NCBI RefSeq assembly: GCF_024606265.1
Contig: NZ_JAHHPP010000379.1
Span: 1 to 64,000 of the forward strand
Origin: Endozoicomonas sp. SESOKO1
GTDB taxonomy: Bacteria > Pseudomonadota > Gammaproteobacteria > Pseudomonadales > Endozoicomonadaceae
Direction of reading: 5' to 3'
DNA: 64,000 nt
Shown: positions 1 through 8,390 of the stretch, piece by piece
Layout: the number at the start of each line of letters is the position of its first letter
Numbering within the stretch: the stretch's first letter is position 1
The notes under the pieces: model-generated
The model's input: the letters and a program-made list of their open reading frames with translations, nothing else
Database searches by the model: none
What the model was told of the DNA's origin: nothing
Translations under genes and position numbers: made by a program

Positions 1-53
1 ATGCCGGCCTGTCACGCCGGAGGTCGCGGGTTCGAGTCCCGTCCGGTCCGCCA
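1..53 (+). tRNA. tRNA-Asp (GTC), 3' part
   Basis: The window opens inside a tRNA. The anticodon arm with GTC in the loop, the variable loop, the T arm (GGTTCGAGTCC) and the acceptor end with an encoded CCA are all present, and they match bacterial tRNA-Asp closely. The 5' acceptor strand and D arm lie outside the window. A strong terminator follows directly, so this is the last gene of its transcript. Confidence 0.93.
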
Positions 54-126
54 TACACCTTAACCCTTACGATATCTGTCGTGAGGGTTTTGTCGTTTAT
101 AGGCCCTGTAAACAAAGGGTTAAACG
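49..126 (+). repeat. Direct repeat, copy 1 (tRNA-Asp 3' flank)
   Basis: About 78 bases, from the last bases of the tRNA acceptor end through the terminator and the following GTAAACAA...GGGTTAAACG stretch, recur at 3442-3519 with only a few mismatches. A further short match lies beyond each copy: the 24 bases near 291-315 resemble those near 3544-3568 (core GGTTCGCAGC). The repeats bracket the transposase remnant and the lipoprotein operon, as expected from a tRNA-linked duplication or insertion. Confidence 0.85.
62..92 (+). terminator. Rho-independent terminator of tRNA-Asp
   Basis: An 11-bp stem (62-72 with 79-89, one G-T pair) and a 6-base loop are followed by a T-rich stretch. It starts 8 bases after the tRNA CCA end. 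A near-identical hairpin recurs at 3456-3487. Confidence 0.85.
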
Positions 127-648
127 TATTTCGCTGAGGTTTTCTCCTTTTCATATTTGAAGCTATTTTTCCCCGTTTTTCTTTCTTTTCTCTCTCTTCT
201 CTGAAAAGCTATGGTCTGAGACCTTCCGAGAGCTGTAGCGTTTAACTGTCTGATTTTATAATCCTTTCGCTGTTGTTTGAGGTGTTGCAATTTTGTGGGT
301 TCGCAGCTATTCCTGAGGTGGGCGCTGTGAAACACGGGTGAATTGTTTATAGGCTCACTGCTGGTGTTTTGCTTTGAATAAGCGACAAAATTGTACTAAT
401 CACTTTGTCTCTGTATACAGCGTGCCCGTTTTGAGCTTTTGGGTGAACAATACGAAAACAGGTCGCGTCTGCTGCTTCAAACTGCCAGAACTTCTTGGGA
501 GTTAGGTTTGTGGTTCTATAACCACTTCACTTCATGATGGTTCAGTTATTACGGTTAAGGGGGAGTCTGTGAGCGTTGGAGAAAAGGTGTTTATTCAGAA
601 CGGGGGGTAAAGGGAGCTGGAGCTGCGCCGAATCAGGCGCAGTACGAA
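127..648. other. No intact gene; degraded sequence
   Basis: I see no convincing intact gene here. A plus-strand reading near 545-610 (…VKGESVSVGEKVFIQNG) could continue after a one-base shift as VKGAGAAPNQAQYEVEE into the transposase remnant. That suggests the tail of an unidentified gene that decayed and joined the insertion-sequence fragment. A 7-bp perfect stem lies at 623-642. Confidence 0.4.
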
Positions 649-960
649 GTGGAAGAAGATCAGATCAAGAATCAAGACCCGACCCCGGTTTTCCGAAATG
701 GAGTTGCTAAAATTATTCGACGACACAAGCCACTTATCCTGAACTGGTTCAAGGCTAAAAAGGCGTATTCCAGCGGTATCGTTGAGGGTCTGAACACCAA
801 GATAAAACTCACTACGAGAAAATCATACGGTTTCAGAACCTACAGATGTGCGGAAATCGCGTTATATCATGCGCTTGGCAAGTTACCGGAACCGGAAATG
901 GCCCACAGATTTTACTGGCGAGGCATATCCTGGGAGTTTTTTACCCCGGCGAGTATATAA
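649..960 (+). pseudogene. ISL3-family transposase, C-terminal remnant
   Basis: About 85 residues match the end of ISL3-family DDE transposases: a helix around RRHKPLILNWF, then SGIVEGLNTKIKL, KSYGFRTYRCAEIALYHALG and the closing PEPEMAHRFYW. The G(I/A)VEG(L/M)N(T/N)KIK segment contains the last catalytic glutamate. Full-length members are about 400 residues, so roughly three quarters is missing. The first 15-20 residues do not look like transposase and seem to come from another decayed gene. I see no inverted repeats, so it is a dead remnant. Confidence 0.75.
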
Positions 961-1028
961 CTGAAAAAAATACTCATGTAATATTTGAGAACTTTGTCAG
1001 TATAACGTCAGCAAATATTATCATCACT

Positions 1029-1988
1029 ATGAAAAAGATAACCATAACTACACTTGCCATGGTCCTGGCTGGTTGTGCCACCCAGACACCCCATGTAGCC
1101 GTTAAAGAGGCACCGGTCAGCCAGGAGCAGCAGATCGAAGCCCAGAAAACAGCCGCAGAAATTACTGCCACTCAGCCACTGCAACTGAAACGTAAGATCG
1201 CCATTGGTCGGATGAGTAATGAAACCACCTATGGTCGTTCTTTATTACGGGACGACTATATGGATCCACTGGGTAAGCAAGTAGGGGATATGTTGTCTGC
1301 CCGATTAATTAATTCAGGAAATTTCCTGGTGTTCGAACGGCCTGACTTAGCCCGTATTGAGCAGGAAAGAGCACTGTTTGGTGCCGGGGGGGAGCTGGTC
1401 GGAGTCGATACATTGATTGTTGGTTCGTTGACTGAGTTTGGTCGCAATGTGACTGGTGAAAGCGGTTTTCTAAGCAGTACCAAAACACAAAAAGCCCATG
1501 CCAAGGTTGAACTCCGGCTGGTGGATGTTAACACCGGACAAGCCTTTTTCTCTGCCACAGGTGCAGGTGAGGCAACCCTGGAAAGTGCCTCAGTGGCCGG
1601 TTTTGGTTCAAGGGCTGCCTATGATGGTACGCTGACCGACAAAGCCATTGCTGCTGCTATCAGTGATGTGATTGATGAAATGATCCAAAAAATGATGGAG
1701 CGTCCGTGGAAGACCTTTATTCTTGATATTGCCGATGGGCAGGTCTTTATCAGTGGTGGTAAAAGTCAGGGGCTGGCTCCGGGCAAGCAGTTAAAAGTGA
1801 TGACTGCAGGTAAGCAGATAGAATCTCGCCAGACCGGCTTTATGATCACTCTGCCAGGTGCTGAGGTAGCAACAGTAGAGGTGGTTTCTACCTTTGGTGA
1901 CAGTGAGAGTAATGAAGGCTCTCTGGTAAAAATTATCAGTGGAACACTGGACGGACATCGTCTGGAGACACTGGAAGTGGTTGAATAA
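1029..1988 (+). CDS. CsgG/HfaB-family lipoprotein
   Basis: This 319-residue protein belongs to the CsgG family, outer-membrane lipoproteins best known as the curli secretion pore. The ATG at 1029 gives a lipoprotein signal with a lipobox ending LAGC (Cys16); an upstream in-frame start would put 61 unrelated residues before it. The CsgG domain runs from about KRKIAIGRMSNET (residue 57) through ARLINSGNFLVFERPDL and GVDTLIVGSLTEFGR to the helical SDVIDEMIQKMM segment. No curli subunit genes are present. The partners are the three following lipoproteins, an arrangement seen with GNA1162-type (DUF799) proteins in Neisseria and other Proteobacteria. An envelope transport or assembly role is likely; the substrate is unknown. 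Confidence 0.85.
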   Translation: MKKITITTLAMVLAGCATQTPHVAVKEAPVSQEQQIEAQKTAAEITATQPLQLKRKIAIGRMSNETTYGRSLLRDDYMDPLGKQVGDMLSARLINSGNFLVFERPDLARIEQERALFGAGGELVGVDTLIVGSLTEFGRNVTGESGFLSSTKTQKAHAKVELRLVDVNTGQAFFSATGAGEATLESASVAGFGSRAAYDGTLTDKAIAAAISDVIDEMIQKMMERPWKTFILDIADGQVFISGGKSQGLAPGKQLKVMTAGKQIESRQTGFMITLPGAEVATVEVVSTFGDSESNEGSLVKIISGTLDGHRLETLEVVE

Positions 1989-1998
1989 GGGGGATTTG

Positions 1999-2325
1999 AT
2001 GATGGTTAAGCGATTTGCACCAGCTGCTATTGCTTTGTCTTTTTTGGTTCTCACCGGTTGCGTCAATACGCCAACGGAAATAGTTCAGGCCAGGGATGAC
2101 CGGCCTTTTATTATGTTTGCTGAAGTACGCTCCGGTGATGTTGTCGTACTGGACGGTATCAATATGGGAGCAGCTTCTGATTATATGGTGGGTAAGTCGG
2201 GTATGCGTATTGAACCCGGTACTCATTTTCTGCAAATCAAGCGGGACGGGAAAACGGTTTTCAACCAGAAGTTTTATGTCGCTGATGGCGTCAGTAAGAC
2301 ATTCACGGTGGGTGCTGGCAAATGA
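1999..2325 (+). CDS. Small lipoprotein of the CsgG operon
   Basis: A 108-residue lipoprotein with a lipobox ending LTGC (Cys21). An AGGGGG ribosome-binding site lies 6 bases before the ATG at 1999; the next codon (2002) is also ATG. The mature part is beta-rich (FAEVRSGDVVVLDGINMG, then KFYVADGVSKTFTV), with no catalytic motif or named family that I recognise. It follows the csgG-like stop by 10 bases, and its stop overlaps the next start (ATGA), so translation is probably coupled. It is probably an accessory subunit of the same envelope complex. Confidence 0.75.
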   Translation: MMVKRFAPAAIALSFLVLTGCVNTPTEIVQARDDRPFIMFAEVRSGDVVVLDGINMGAASDYMVGKSGMRIEPGTHFLQIKRDGKTVFNQKFYVADGVSKTFTVGAGK

Positions 2326-2693
2326 TAATAAAAAAGATCACCGCTATAACAGTTCTTGCTGCCACTGTGCTGATGGCAGGTTGCCAGACCAGCCAAGGGC
2401 TATACCACTGGGGTGAATACGAAAGTGGACTTTTCGGCTACTATAAGGATCCGGCGGAGCTGGCCACATTGTCTGAGCAGCTATTGACGGCGATTGAGGC
2501 CGCCGATGGCCGTGTAGCACCCGGCATGTATGCAGAATATGGTACTCTGTTATTACAGCAGGGGAAAAAAGAAGAAGCGATCGCTTATTACCGTAAAGAA
2601 AAAGATCTGTGGCCTGAAAGTCGGCATTTAATGGATGCCATGATCAATAACCTGGCTGGTACAGAGGATACCAGTGTGCAGAGGGACGAGTGA
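2322..2693 (+). CDS. DUF4810 lipoprotein
   Basis: A 123-residue lipoprotein (lipobox LMAGC, Cys21) with features of the DUF4810 family: the motif LYHWGEYESGLFGYYKDP after the signal, then a TPR-like helical pair (APGMYAEYGTLLLQQGKKEEAIAYYRKEKDLWPES). The family is typically encoded between a CsgG-like gene and a DUF799 gene, as here. Its start overlaps the previous stop by four bases. It probably acts as a periplasmic scaffold; the function is not established. Confidence 0.8.
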   Translation: MIIKKITAITVLAATVLMAGCQTSQGLYHWGEYESGLFGYYKDPAELATLSEQLLTAIEAADGRVAPGMYAEYGTLLLQQGKKEEAIAYYRKEKDLWPESRHLMDAMINNLAGTEDTSVQRDE

Positions 2694-2694
2694 T

Positions 2695-3345
2695 ATGATG
2701 GCATATGTGAAAAAATGGCTGGTTTTTCTGGGGATATTGCTGTTGACCGGTTGCGCTGTACAGGCTCCGAATGTTGACTTCAGTGCTTTTCAGCAGGCAA
2801 ACCCCGCTTCCATACTGGTTGTGCCTGTGGTTAACGAGTCGGTCGATGTTGATGCACCCAACTACTTCTTATCGACGATCTCAGTCCCGTTGGCGGAAAA
2901 AGGCTACTATGTTTTTCCGGTGAATACGGTAAAGACGGTACTGGAAGGTGAAGGCCTGTATGATGCCAATCTGGTACATTCTGCTGACCCAGTACAGTTG
3001 GGGAATATGTTTGGTGCTGACGCTATTCTTTATGTCACCATTAATAAGTGGGATGCCCAGTATATTGTGCTTAGTACCACGGTGACTGTGGGCTTTACCT
3101 ATCGGATTGTCAGCGGCAAAACCGGTGAAGAGCTGTGGAGCGCCAATAAAATCATGCAATATACGCCGCAACAGAACAACTCCTCTGGTAACCCTTTGGC
3201 GGATTTGCTCGTGATGGCAGTGTCTGCAGCAATAACCCGGGCGGCACCCAATTATTTACCGTTAACTCAACAGGCAAATTATCAGGTGCTATATCTTGAC
3301 CCGACAAAACTGCCTAATGGACCTTATTTGCAGCCAAAGTCTTGA
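2695..3345 (+). CDS. DUF799 (GNA1162-like) lipoprotein
   Basis: A 216-residue lipoprotein (lipobox LLTGC, Cys20) of the DUF799 family, which includes Neisseria meningitidis GNA1162. Diagnostic stretches are PASILVVPVVNESVDV, the LAEKGYYVFPV segment and GADAILYVTINKWDAQY, a fold related to the TolB amino-terminal domain. Start codons at 2695 and 2698 are both possible; the first lies 1 base after the previous stop. It closes the four-lipoprotein operon and probably works with the CsgG-like protein at the outer membrane. Confidence 0.82.
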   Translation: MMAYVKKWLVFLGILLLTGCAVQAPNVDFSAFQQANPASILVVPVVNESVDVDAPNYFLSTISVPLAEKGYYVFPVNTVKTVLEGEGLYDANLVHSADPVQLGNMFGADAILYVTINKWDAQYIVLSTTVTVGFTYRIVSGKTGEELWSANKIMQYTPQQNNSSGNPLADLLVMAVSAAITRAAPNYLPLTQQANYQVLYLDPTKLPNGPYLQPKS

Positions 3346-3441
3346 GATAAGGTAGACGGGGTTCCGGGTGATGTAGTTTTCTATTTTTGGTTAATTGTGT
3401 CTGGCCATTATCAAAAAATTCCGCCACTGGTTCCCACCCCA

Positions 3442-3519
3442 CCGCCATACACCTTAACCCTTACGATACCTGTCGTAAGGGTTTTGTCGTTATAGGGCCT
3501 GTAAACAACGGGTTAAACG
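3442..3519 (+). repeat. Direct repeat, copy 2
   Basis: Second copy of the tRNA-Asp 3' flank (compare 49-126), starting at CCGCCATACACC, the last bases of the acceptor end. No tRNA body precedes it. Similarity stops at GGTTAAACG, then resumes near 3544. Confidence 0.85.
3456..3487 (+). terminator. Duplicated tRNA-type terminator, now behind the lipoprotein operon
   Basis: A perfect 11-bp stem (3456-3466 with 3473-3483) with a 6-base loop, followed by TTTTG. It is the copy of the tRNA-Asp terminator and lies 110 bases after the DUF799 gene, whose transcript it could end. Confidence 0.8.
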
Positions 3520-3780
3520 GATGCTGTGGATTTTAGTGAAGGGATTTTGCAGGTTCGCAGCAATTCCAGTGGTAGAGGCTCGGGACTGGATTTGAATTAT
3601 TCTCTAAGGATGACATTCCCTGTCGATTGGCATGAGAGTTACTCGTTGTGCTCAATTACGTCATCAATAAAATCAGTTCTCCAGAACTACCGGTGTGAAA
3701 GGTACAGATTCCACCGTCAGTTGCAGCGGCAAAGAAATAGTTGTCACTGTCAGTACATACCAGGTAGCCTTTGCCTCTGG
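3520..3780. other. No intact gene; possible out-of-frame tail of the leftward gene
   Basis: Nothing convincing on the plus strand. On the minus strand, one base out of frame with the end of the neighbouring repeat protein, codons read GYLVCTDSDNYFFAAATDGG and continue to a stop near 3657. This could be a lost C-terminal extension, or chance. Confidence 0.35.
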
Positions 3781-4929
3781 CTATGGCAGATCTGGCACCA
3801 GGATGATCGGCATATATCTCTGTCGATTTGAAACTTCTTCCTTGTCAGTGGGGTTACTTTTAATACTAACGTAAGCGTCTATGGAAATTTGTTGGCCCTC
3901 TGGTTTTGGGGGATTATTTTGGTAGCGAGTCCTTTTGCGCTGCTTTTCGTGCTCCAGGTAAACAGGGCCTTTATGTTTGCGAAGCTCCTTTTGGCGCTCC
4001 CTGGAGCGCTCCTTTTGGCGCTCTGCGTAAGTAGGATTATTCTGGTAGTACTTCCTGTTTTTCGCCCTTTCACGTTCTGCGTAAGCAGGATCTTTGCGTA
4101 GTTCCCTTTTTCGTTCCCTTTCGCGCTCTGCGTAAACGGGATCATTCTGGTAACGCTCCTTTTGGAGCTGCCTTCTACGCATCTTTTGGCGCTCCTTTTT
4201 TTGTTCTGCGTAATCAGGATCTGTGCGAAGCTCAGTTTGCAAGTGGCTGTTTTCATCAGACACCTCAACGCTTGCACGGGCAAAATTGCCGGATGAGTCC
4301 ATTTCACACCTGGCAGGCATGTGAATTGGGTCTTCAAACGCGGAGTGCTCCATAGCAAACCTTCTTTCTGCAGGAGATGTGTGTTGTTGAAGCGGTACCA
4401 TATTTGGTTGAGGCTTAACCATCGCAACGGGGGGTGTTGACCTGGAATAAGTATCAGAACGACCTTGATTATTGGCGGCTTGATCAGAAAATCCTGTGAG
4501 CCGATGAAGATTATTATCAACAGCTGCCTGGCTCTGTGTGGTTGGCTGGCCTAAACCTAAAATAGACTGGATCGAAAAGCGTTCATTTTCAGGAATATAT
4601 GTAGCAGCATGACCATTGTTCTTCGGTTCTATTCTGACCGGTAAGTAAAGGGGGTGAGCGTTTTCAGTACGGCTGTCAACCACTGCTATCGTTCTTTTTT
4701 CAAACCAGGACTCTCGAAATGGATTATGAGAAGGCACTGTTGGCTGCTGAGGGTAGCTTTTGATAGTTTCATCAGCATGCATAATACATGGAATAATAGC
4801 TGCCTCTGCAACATCGCGGGAGAACGCTTGGCCTGACGACAGGCAAGATTCAGACAAAGTGGGAGCTTGAGAATAAGGAGGTTGATCGGAAGCAACATAT
4901 AATTGCGCAGAGAAAGGAGGCTTGTACAT
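3781..4929 (-). CDS. Basic repeat protein, family B (copy 1)
   Basis: A 382-residue protein of no family I can name. Residues 1-230 are low-complexity and polar, with two blocks shared with the genes at 31627 and 33176: SGQAFSRDVAEAA and a later ERFSIQSIL. From about residue 235 come strongly basic tandem repeats of about 17-19 residues with core (R/K)YQN(D/N)PxYAERxRERxR, followed by a proline-rich tail. The repeats should form charged helices and could bind nucleic acid; eukaryotic STPR repeats are a loose comparison only. There is no signal peptide. A sigma-E-like promoter element (4957-4985) lies just upstream and no Shine-Dalgarno sequence is visible. Likely role (inference): secreted host-directed effector. 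Confidence 0.7.
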   Translation of the reverse strand: MYKPPFSAQLYVASDQPPYSQAPTLSESCLSSGQAFSRDVAEAAIIPCIMHADETIKSYPQQPTVPSHNPFRESWFEKRTIAVVDSRTENAHPLYLPVRIEPKNNGHAATYIPENERFSIQSILGLGQPTTQSQAAVDNNLHRLTGFSDQAANNQGRSDTYSRSTPPVAMVKPQPNMVPLQQHTSPAERRFAMEHSAFEDPIHMPARCEMDSSGNFARASVEVSDENSHLQTELRTDPDYAEQKKERQKMRRRQLQKERYQNDPVYAERERERKRELRKDPAYAERERAKNRKYYQNNPTYAERQKERSRERQKELRKHKGPVYLEHEKQRKRTRYQNNPPKPEGQQISIDAYVSIKSNPTDKEEVSNRQRYMPIILVPDLP

Positions 4930-4956
4930 TGAATTCTTGAATAATTGAATTTCAGC

Positions 4957-4985
4957 TTAGGACTACTTTTTCTTATAAAAGTTCC
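4957..4985 (-). promoter_or_regulatory. Sigma-E-like promoter element (copy 1)
   Basis: On the minus strand: GGAACTT (4985-4979), 16 bases starting TTATAAGA, then TCCTAA (4962-4957). The predicted RNA start, near 4950, leaves a leader of about 20 bases without a Shine-Dalgarno sequence before the ATG at 4929. The same layout precedes the genes at 25039, 30551, 32481 and 35185. Confidence 0.7.
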
Positions 4986-5018
4986 CCACAAACACAACCT
5001 ATTCAATGTTGATGGAGT

Positions 5019-8000
5019 TTAGCCAAAAATAGTTTTGGGAATGGTAATGCGCTTCAAGCTGAACAGCAGGGCTTCAAGATTTTTGTTGCTAACAGATTGG
5101 AGCTCTATTGAAGATTCATATTCATTCTGTTTATGATGCAGGATAACCGTGTCACCTTTTTTCTCCCCGGCTGATTCACGAATGAATCTGAACCATGCCC
5201 ATGGGCCCGAGTATGTCTTGACCGCCTGCTGTTGAGCCGCATCGTGGAATGATGAACTCAGTATTCGTTCATCGTTGTTAATTCGGAAAACACTTTTCTG
5301 CCATAGCGAGGGACCATGATTATAGATAATTTTTTTATAACCATCATCCAGCTGATAATGGGTCACATCTGAACTCAATGAAAATACTCGAATATTTAAT
5401 GAATTATCAGAAAAGGTTCCGGTCTCATTGAAAAAGAAGTTTTTAATAACGTTGGCATGTTTAAAAAAAATCTTCAGCTCAGGGCTAAGACGAAAATCCT
5501 GGTGCTCTAAAAGCTGGATTCGATGGGAGTTAACCTGAAAAGGCTTTAAGTAGTAAGAATAAAAATTATCTATCCAGCCTCCTGGTCCGAAAGCGGCTTG
5601 AAATGCATCAGGCTCTATGTGCAGTGAACCATTGCCATAAATCGGGAACCGGCCGGCAATGGTTTGATGCCATGGGGATACCAGCTCTGTCAGCCACTGA
5701 TTCTCTATGTACTGTTTGGCAAGCCTGAAATGGACACTCCCCCATTGTGAAACAAGTTGTTTGATCCATTGTCGGATGGCCACAGGCTGGCCTTCAGCCA
5801 GCAATGTGAGAGTCAGCACCGGGTGATGACCGTTAAGCAGTTGCCGAACCTGTTTGAAGGCAATAACGGAAGGGTTATCAGCGCTACGCAGGTGAATCAG
5901 GTTTTCAAGAATTTCTTCCAGATTTTTGTGCAGGTTGCGGAAAAATTCTCCATTACTGTTTTCGTCAATCAGACGATGATAATCAGTAAATGCTAACGAC
6001 AGAAGTTGGTTGTGACCAGCGGAGCCACTGAGTTCATTATATGTCAGCAGAATACGCTGTCCTTCACTGTTTACACCATCACTGTTTACACCATCTCTGC
6101 TATCGGGATCATTAGTTTCTGCCGCTGTCAGGAACTTGGTGTGTTCATTAACGGCCCCCAGAACATCCGTTAATGGAGAGACACCCAGCAGCGCAAGCAA
6201 AGATACAATATCGGTGAGTTCGTTTATGGTCGCCGATCGACGTATATGTATACAGTTCAGTAACTGATGCCAGTGAGCAATATATTCCTGGGCAAACAGT
6301 TTTCTGACTGAGTCAATGGTGTTTACGGCCAATGCAGTGGAGACCACCCCATCTTCTCCCTGTATTTTCAGGGTATCCTGAATACTCCTGACAACCAGTG
6401 GTGCATCAGGTTGTAACTGTTTATTGTTCCAGCTGTTGGACGTGAACAGCAAGGGATGGTTTTTTGTGCAGGAGGGTGCATTACTCACTTCGAAGACATG
6501 ATTGAAATGAGGTCCCATCAGGTTGGCAATAGCGATAGATTGCTTGAAGTCAGGCCTTACCTTAAGGCGATTATAGATCAGAATCGCGGCGGTTATGCCC
6601 TGTAACTGTTTTTGTGCTCTGTGTATTAACACAGAGTCCGGATTGTAGTTGATATAATCCGGCAAGGTCAGGTAGTCCCTCAGGCGCTTTTCAAGTTGTT
6701 CGGTAAATTGTGGGTTTAAGCCAGCCGTTTGTGCCAGAAGGGGCCGGGAGTTGTTGATTAGCTCATGGGTTGCCAGTTGGGAGGGATCAAATAGCATCAT
6801 ATAAAGCCGCAGACTTTCAAAAACCGTTATCATGTTTCTTTTTTGAATCTGCAGGTTCAGTGTATTGGCAAAAGCGGTAATCAGGTAAGGCGACAGCCTC
6901 AGCTTTAATTGTTCGTGATAATAGTTTTTCAGCATTTCCTGCAACGGCAGGAGACTCCGACGACTGGCCACTAACATCCGGGGCATTTGCTCATACTCCG
7001 CCAGTAAGTCTGCCAGGGAAGTAAGCTTTTCCAGCGTGGCTGGCAATGAGCTGATACGGCCTTGATCGCGCACCAGCAGGTCCGTGTTGGTTTTGTATGC
7101 CAGGAGTACTTTTCTGGTCTGGCCGGTCAGCTCTTTTTCAGCCATGAAATTGAGATATAACCACCAACCGGAAAGCAATAGCAACAGGCAACAACAGCCG
7201 TAACTACTTATGCTGGCAAAGCGATAGAAATAGTGTGCTTTTTTATTCATGCCAGCGCGGTTGGCAATCGGAAGCAGAAAGTGTTGGAAAATGTTCCGCA
7301 GGAATGAGCTGTGATATTCAGAACTAAGGGTGTCGAACGTCTGTCGGCTACCGGAAGAAAACAGGGAATGGCAATAGGTGGCTACACAGTCATAACGGTT
7401 GTTATCATCGGGATTGCTCGGCGGGCAGAGAAAATATCCGGCAACATCCAGCCTTTTGGTCATCAGGGTTTCTGAAAAACGGGTGATAAGCGGCTGGATC
7501 TGACTGCCATAAGTTGACAGTTGAAACAGTATTTCCAGGCTATCATTGGCGTGCCGGGTATTGTATACCAGTCCAATGAAATCTGACTGGCGAAGGTAAA
7601 GCGGTTGCAACAGTTTCTGCCAGGATGAATTAAACCAGTGCACTATTTTTTCGGTACTGTCTTTCGGTCGGATAGCTCCTAACGGGCAGGTAAGCTCATC
7701 ACGATGCAGGCTTTTACAGAAGCTGTCATACCCGGTTAACTGGCGAATGCCGGAAAGCATGAACAGGGTTGGCAGCTTTTGCTGCGCAGACAAAGCCGCC
7801 TGGTCGCTGTACCTGCAGATACCGTTGAGGTAAGCCTCCTGCTCCTCAAGGCTCATGGAGAGAGTAGCCAGTGGCAAATCCAGAAGAATGCCATTTAAAG
7901 GTTGCCGTGGCCGTCTGTTTTTGACCATGGCAAGCATGGTGCTCCAGGACCGGTCGTTCTCTTCCAGTTCGTTGAGTCGTTTGACATGGAGCAACAGACA

Positions 8001-8390
8001 ATCTTTACCGTGCCAGCCCTCGACGAACTTTTCCCTGGCAATGTGGGGCATGAATAACTCAAGCCCCATTGTCAGGAAAATCTGATCCAAGGCAGAGTTG
8101 TTATCAGAAAATACCAGGAATAATGGGCGACGATATCGGTTGCTTCGGGAAATTTGTCTGGTGATAAATGTGGATAGATAACTCTGTATTTCACGTTCAT
8201 CCTGTTCTCTGCGTCTCTGAAGCAGGGTAAAAAAGAGTGCTGTACAAAGGGAAATGATAGCACCAGCCAGCAGGCAGAAAAATGTGATCATCCATTTCAG
8301 GAAGAACGCCAGAAAAGCCAATGGGAATAAAGACACCACTCCCATAATCAAGCACGTCAGCTTAATGATTTTGATTAAATAAGAGTTCAT
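5019..8390 (-). CDS. tssM: T6SS membrane complex protein TssM (IcmF)
   Basis: TssM is the inner-membrane and periplasmic ring of the type VI secretion membrane complex, with TssL and TssJ. At 1123 residues it has the usual length. Two N-terminal membrane segments (about 10-30 and 35-55), a cytoplasmic domain, a third membrane segment near residue 390 (CCCLLLLLSGWWLYLNF) and a long periplasmic IcmF/DUF1215 region are visible. The cytoplasmic P-loop is degenerate: FLVFSDNNSALDQ stands where GxxGxGKT is expected, so ATP binding is doubtful. The gene overlaps tssL by 29 bases and ends the leftward tss operon. Confidence 0.93.
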   Translation of the reverse strand: MNSYLIKIIKLTCLIMGVVSLFPLAFLAFFLKWMITFFCLLAGAIISLCTALFFTLLQRRREQDEREIQSYLSTFITRQISRSNRYRRPLFLVFSDNNSALDQIFLTMGLELFMPHIAREKFVEGWHGKDCLLLHVKRLNELEENDRSWSTMLAMVKNRRPRQPLNGILLDLPLATLSMSLEEQEAYLNGICRYSDQAALSAQQKLPTLFMLSGIRQLTGYDSFCKSLHRDELTCPLGAIRPKDSTEKIVHWFNSSWQKLLQPLYLRQSDFIGLVYNTRHANDSLEILFQLSTYGSQIQPLITRFSETLMTKRLDVAGYFLCPPSNPDDNNRYDCVATYCHSLFSSGSRQTFDTLSSEYHSSFLRNIFQHFLLPIANRAGMNKKAHYFYRFASISSYGCCCLLLLLSGWWLYLNFMAEKELTGQTRKVLLAYKTNTDLLVRDQGRISSLPATLEKLTSLADLLAEYEQMPRMLVASRRSLLPLQEMLKNYYHEQLKLRLSPYLITAFANTLNLQIQKRNMITVFESLRLYMMLFDPSQLATHELINNSRPLLAQTAGLNPQFTEQLEKRLRDYLTLPDYINYNPDSVLIHRAQKQLQGITAAILIYNRLKVRPDFKQSIAIANLMGPHFNHVFEVSNAPSCTKNHPLLFTSNSWNNKQLQPDAPLVVRSIQDTLKIQGEDGVVSTALAVNTIDSVRKLFAQEYIAHWHQLLNCIHIRRSATINELTDIVSLLALLGVSPLTDVLGAVNEHTKFLTAAETNDPDSRDGVNSDGVNSEGQRILLTYNELSGSAGHNQLLSLAFTDYHRLIDENSNGEFFRNLHKNLEEILENLIHLRSADNPSVIAFKQVRQLLNGHHPVLTLTLLAEGQPVAIRQWIKQLVSQWGSVHFRLAKQYIENQWLTELVSPWHQTIAGRFPIYGNGSLHIEPDAFQAAFGPGGWIDNFYSYYLKPFQVNSHRIQLLEHQDFRLSPELKIFFKHANVIKNFFFNETGTFSDNSLNIRVFSLSSDVTHYQLDDGYKKIIYNHGPSLWQKSVFRINNDERILSSSFHDAAQQQAVKTYSGPWAWFRFIRESAGEKKGDTVILHHKQNEYESSIELQSVSNKNLEALLFSLKRITIPKTIFG

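Noticed and set aside
3421-3445. GGTTCCCACCCCACCGCCA, like the 3' end of another tRNA or tmRNA
   Set aside because: No T arm or cloverleaf can be folded upstream.
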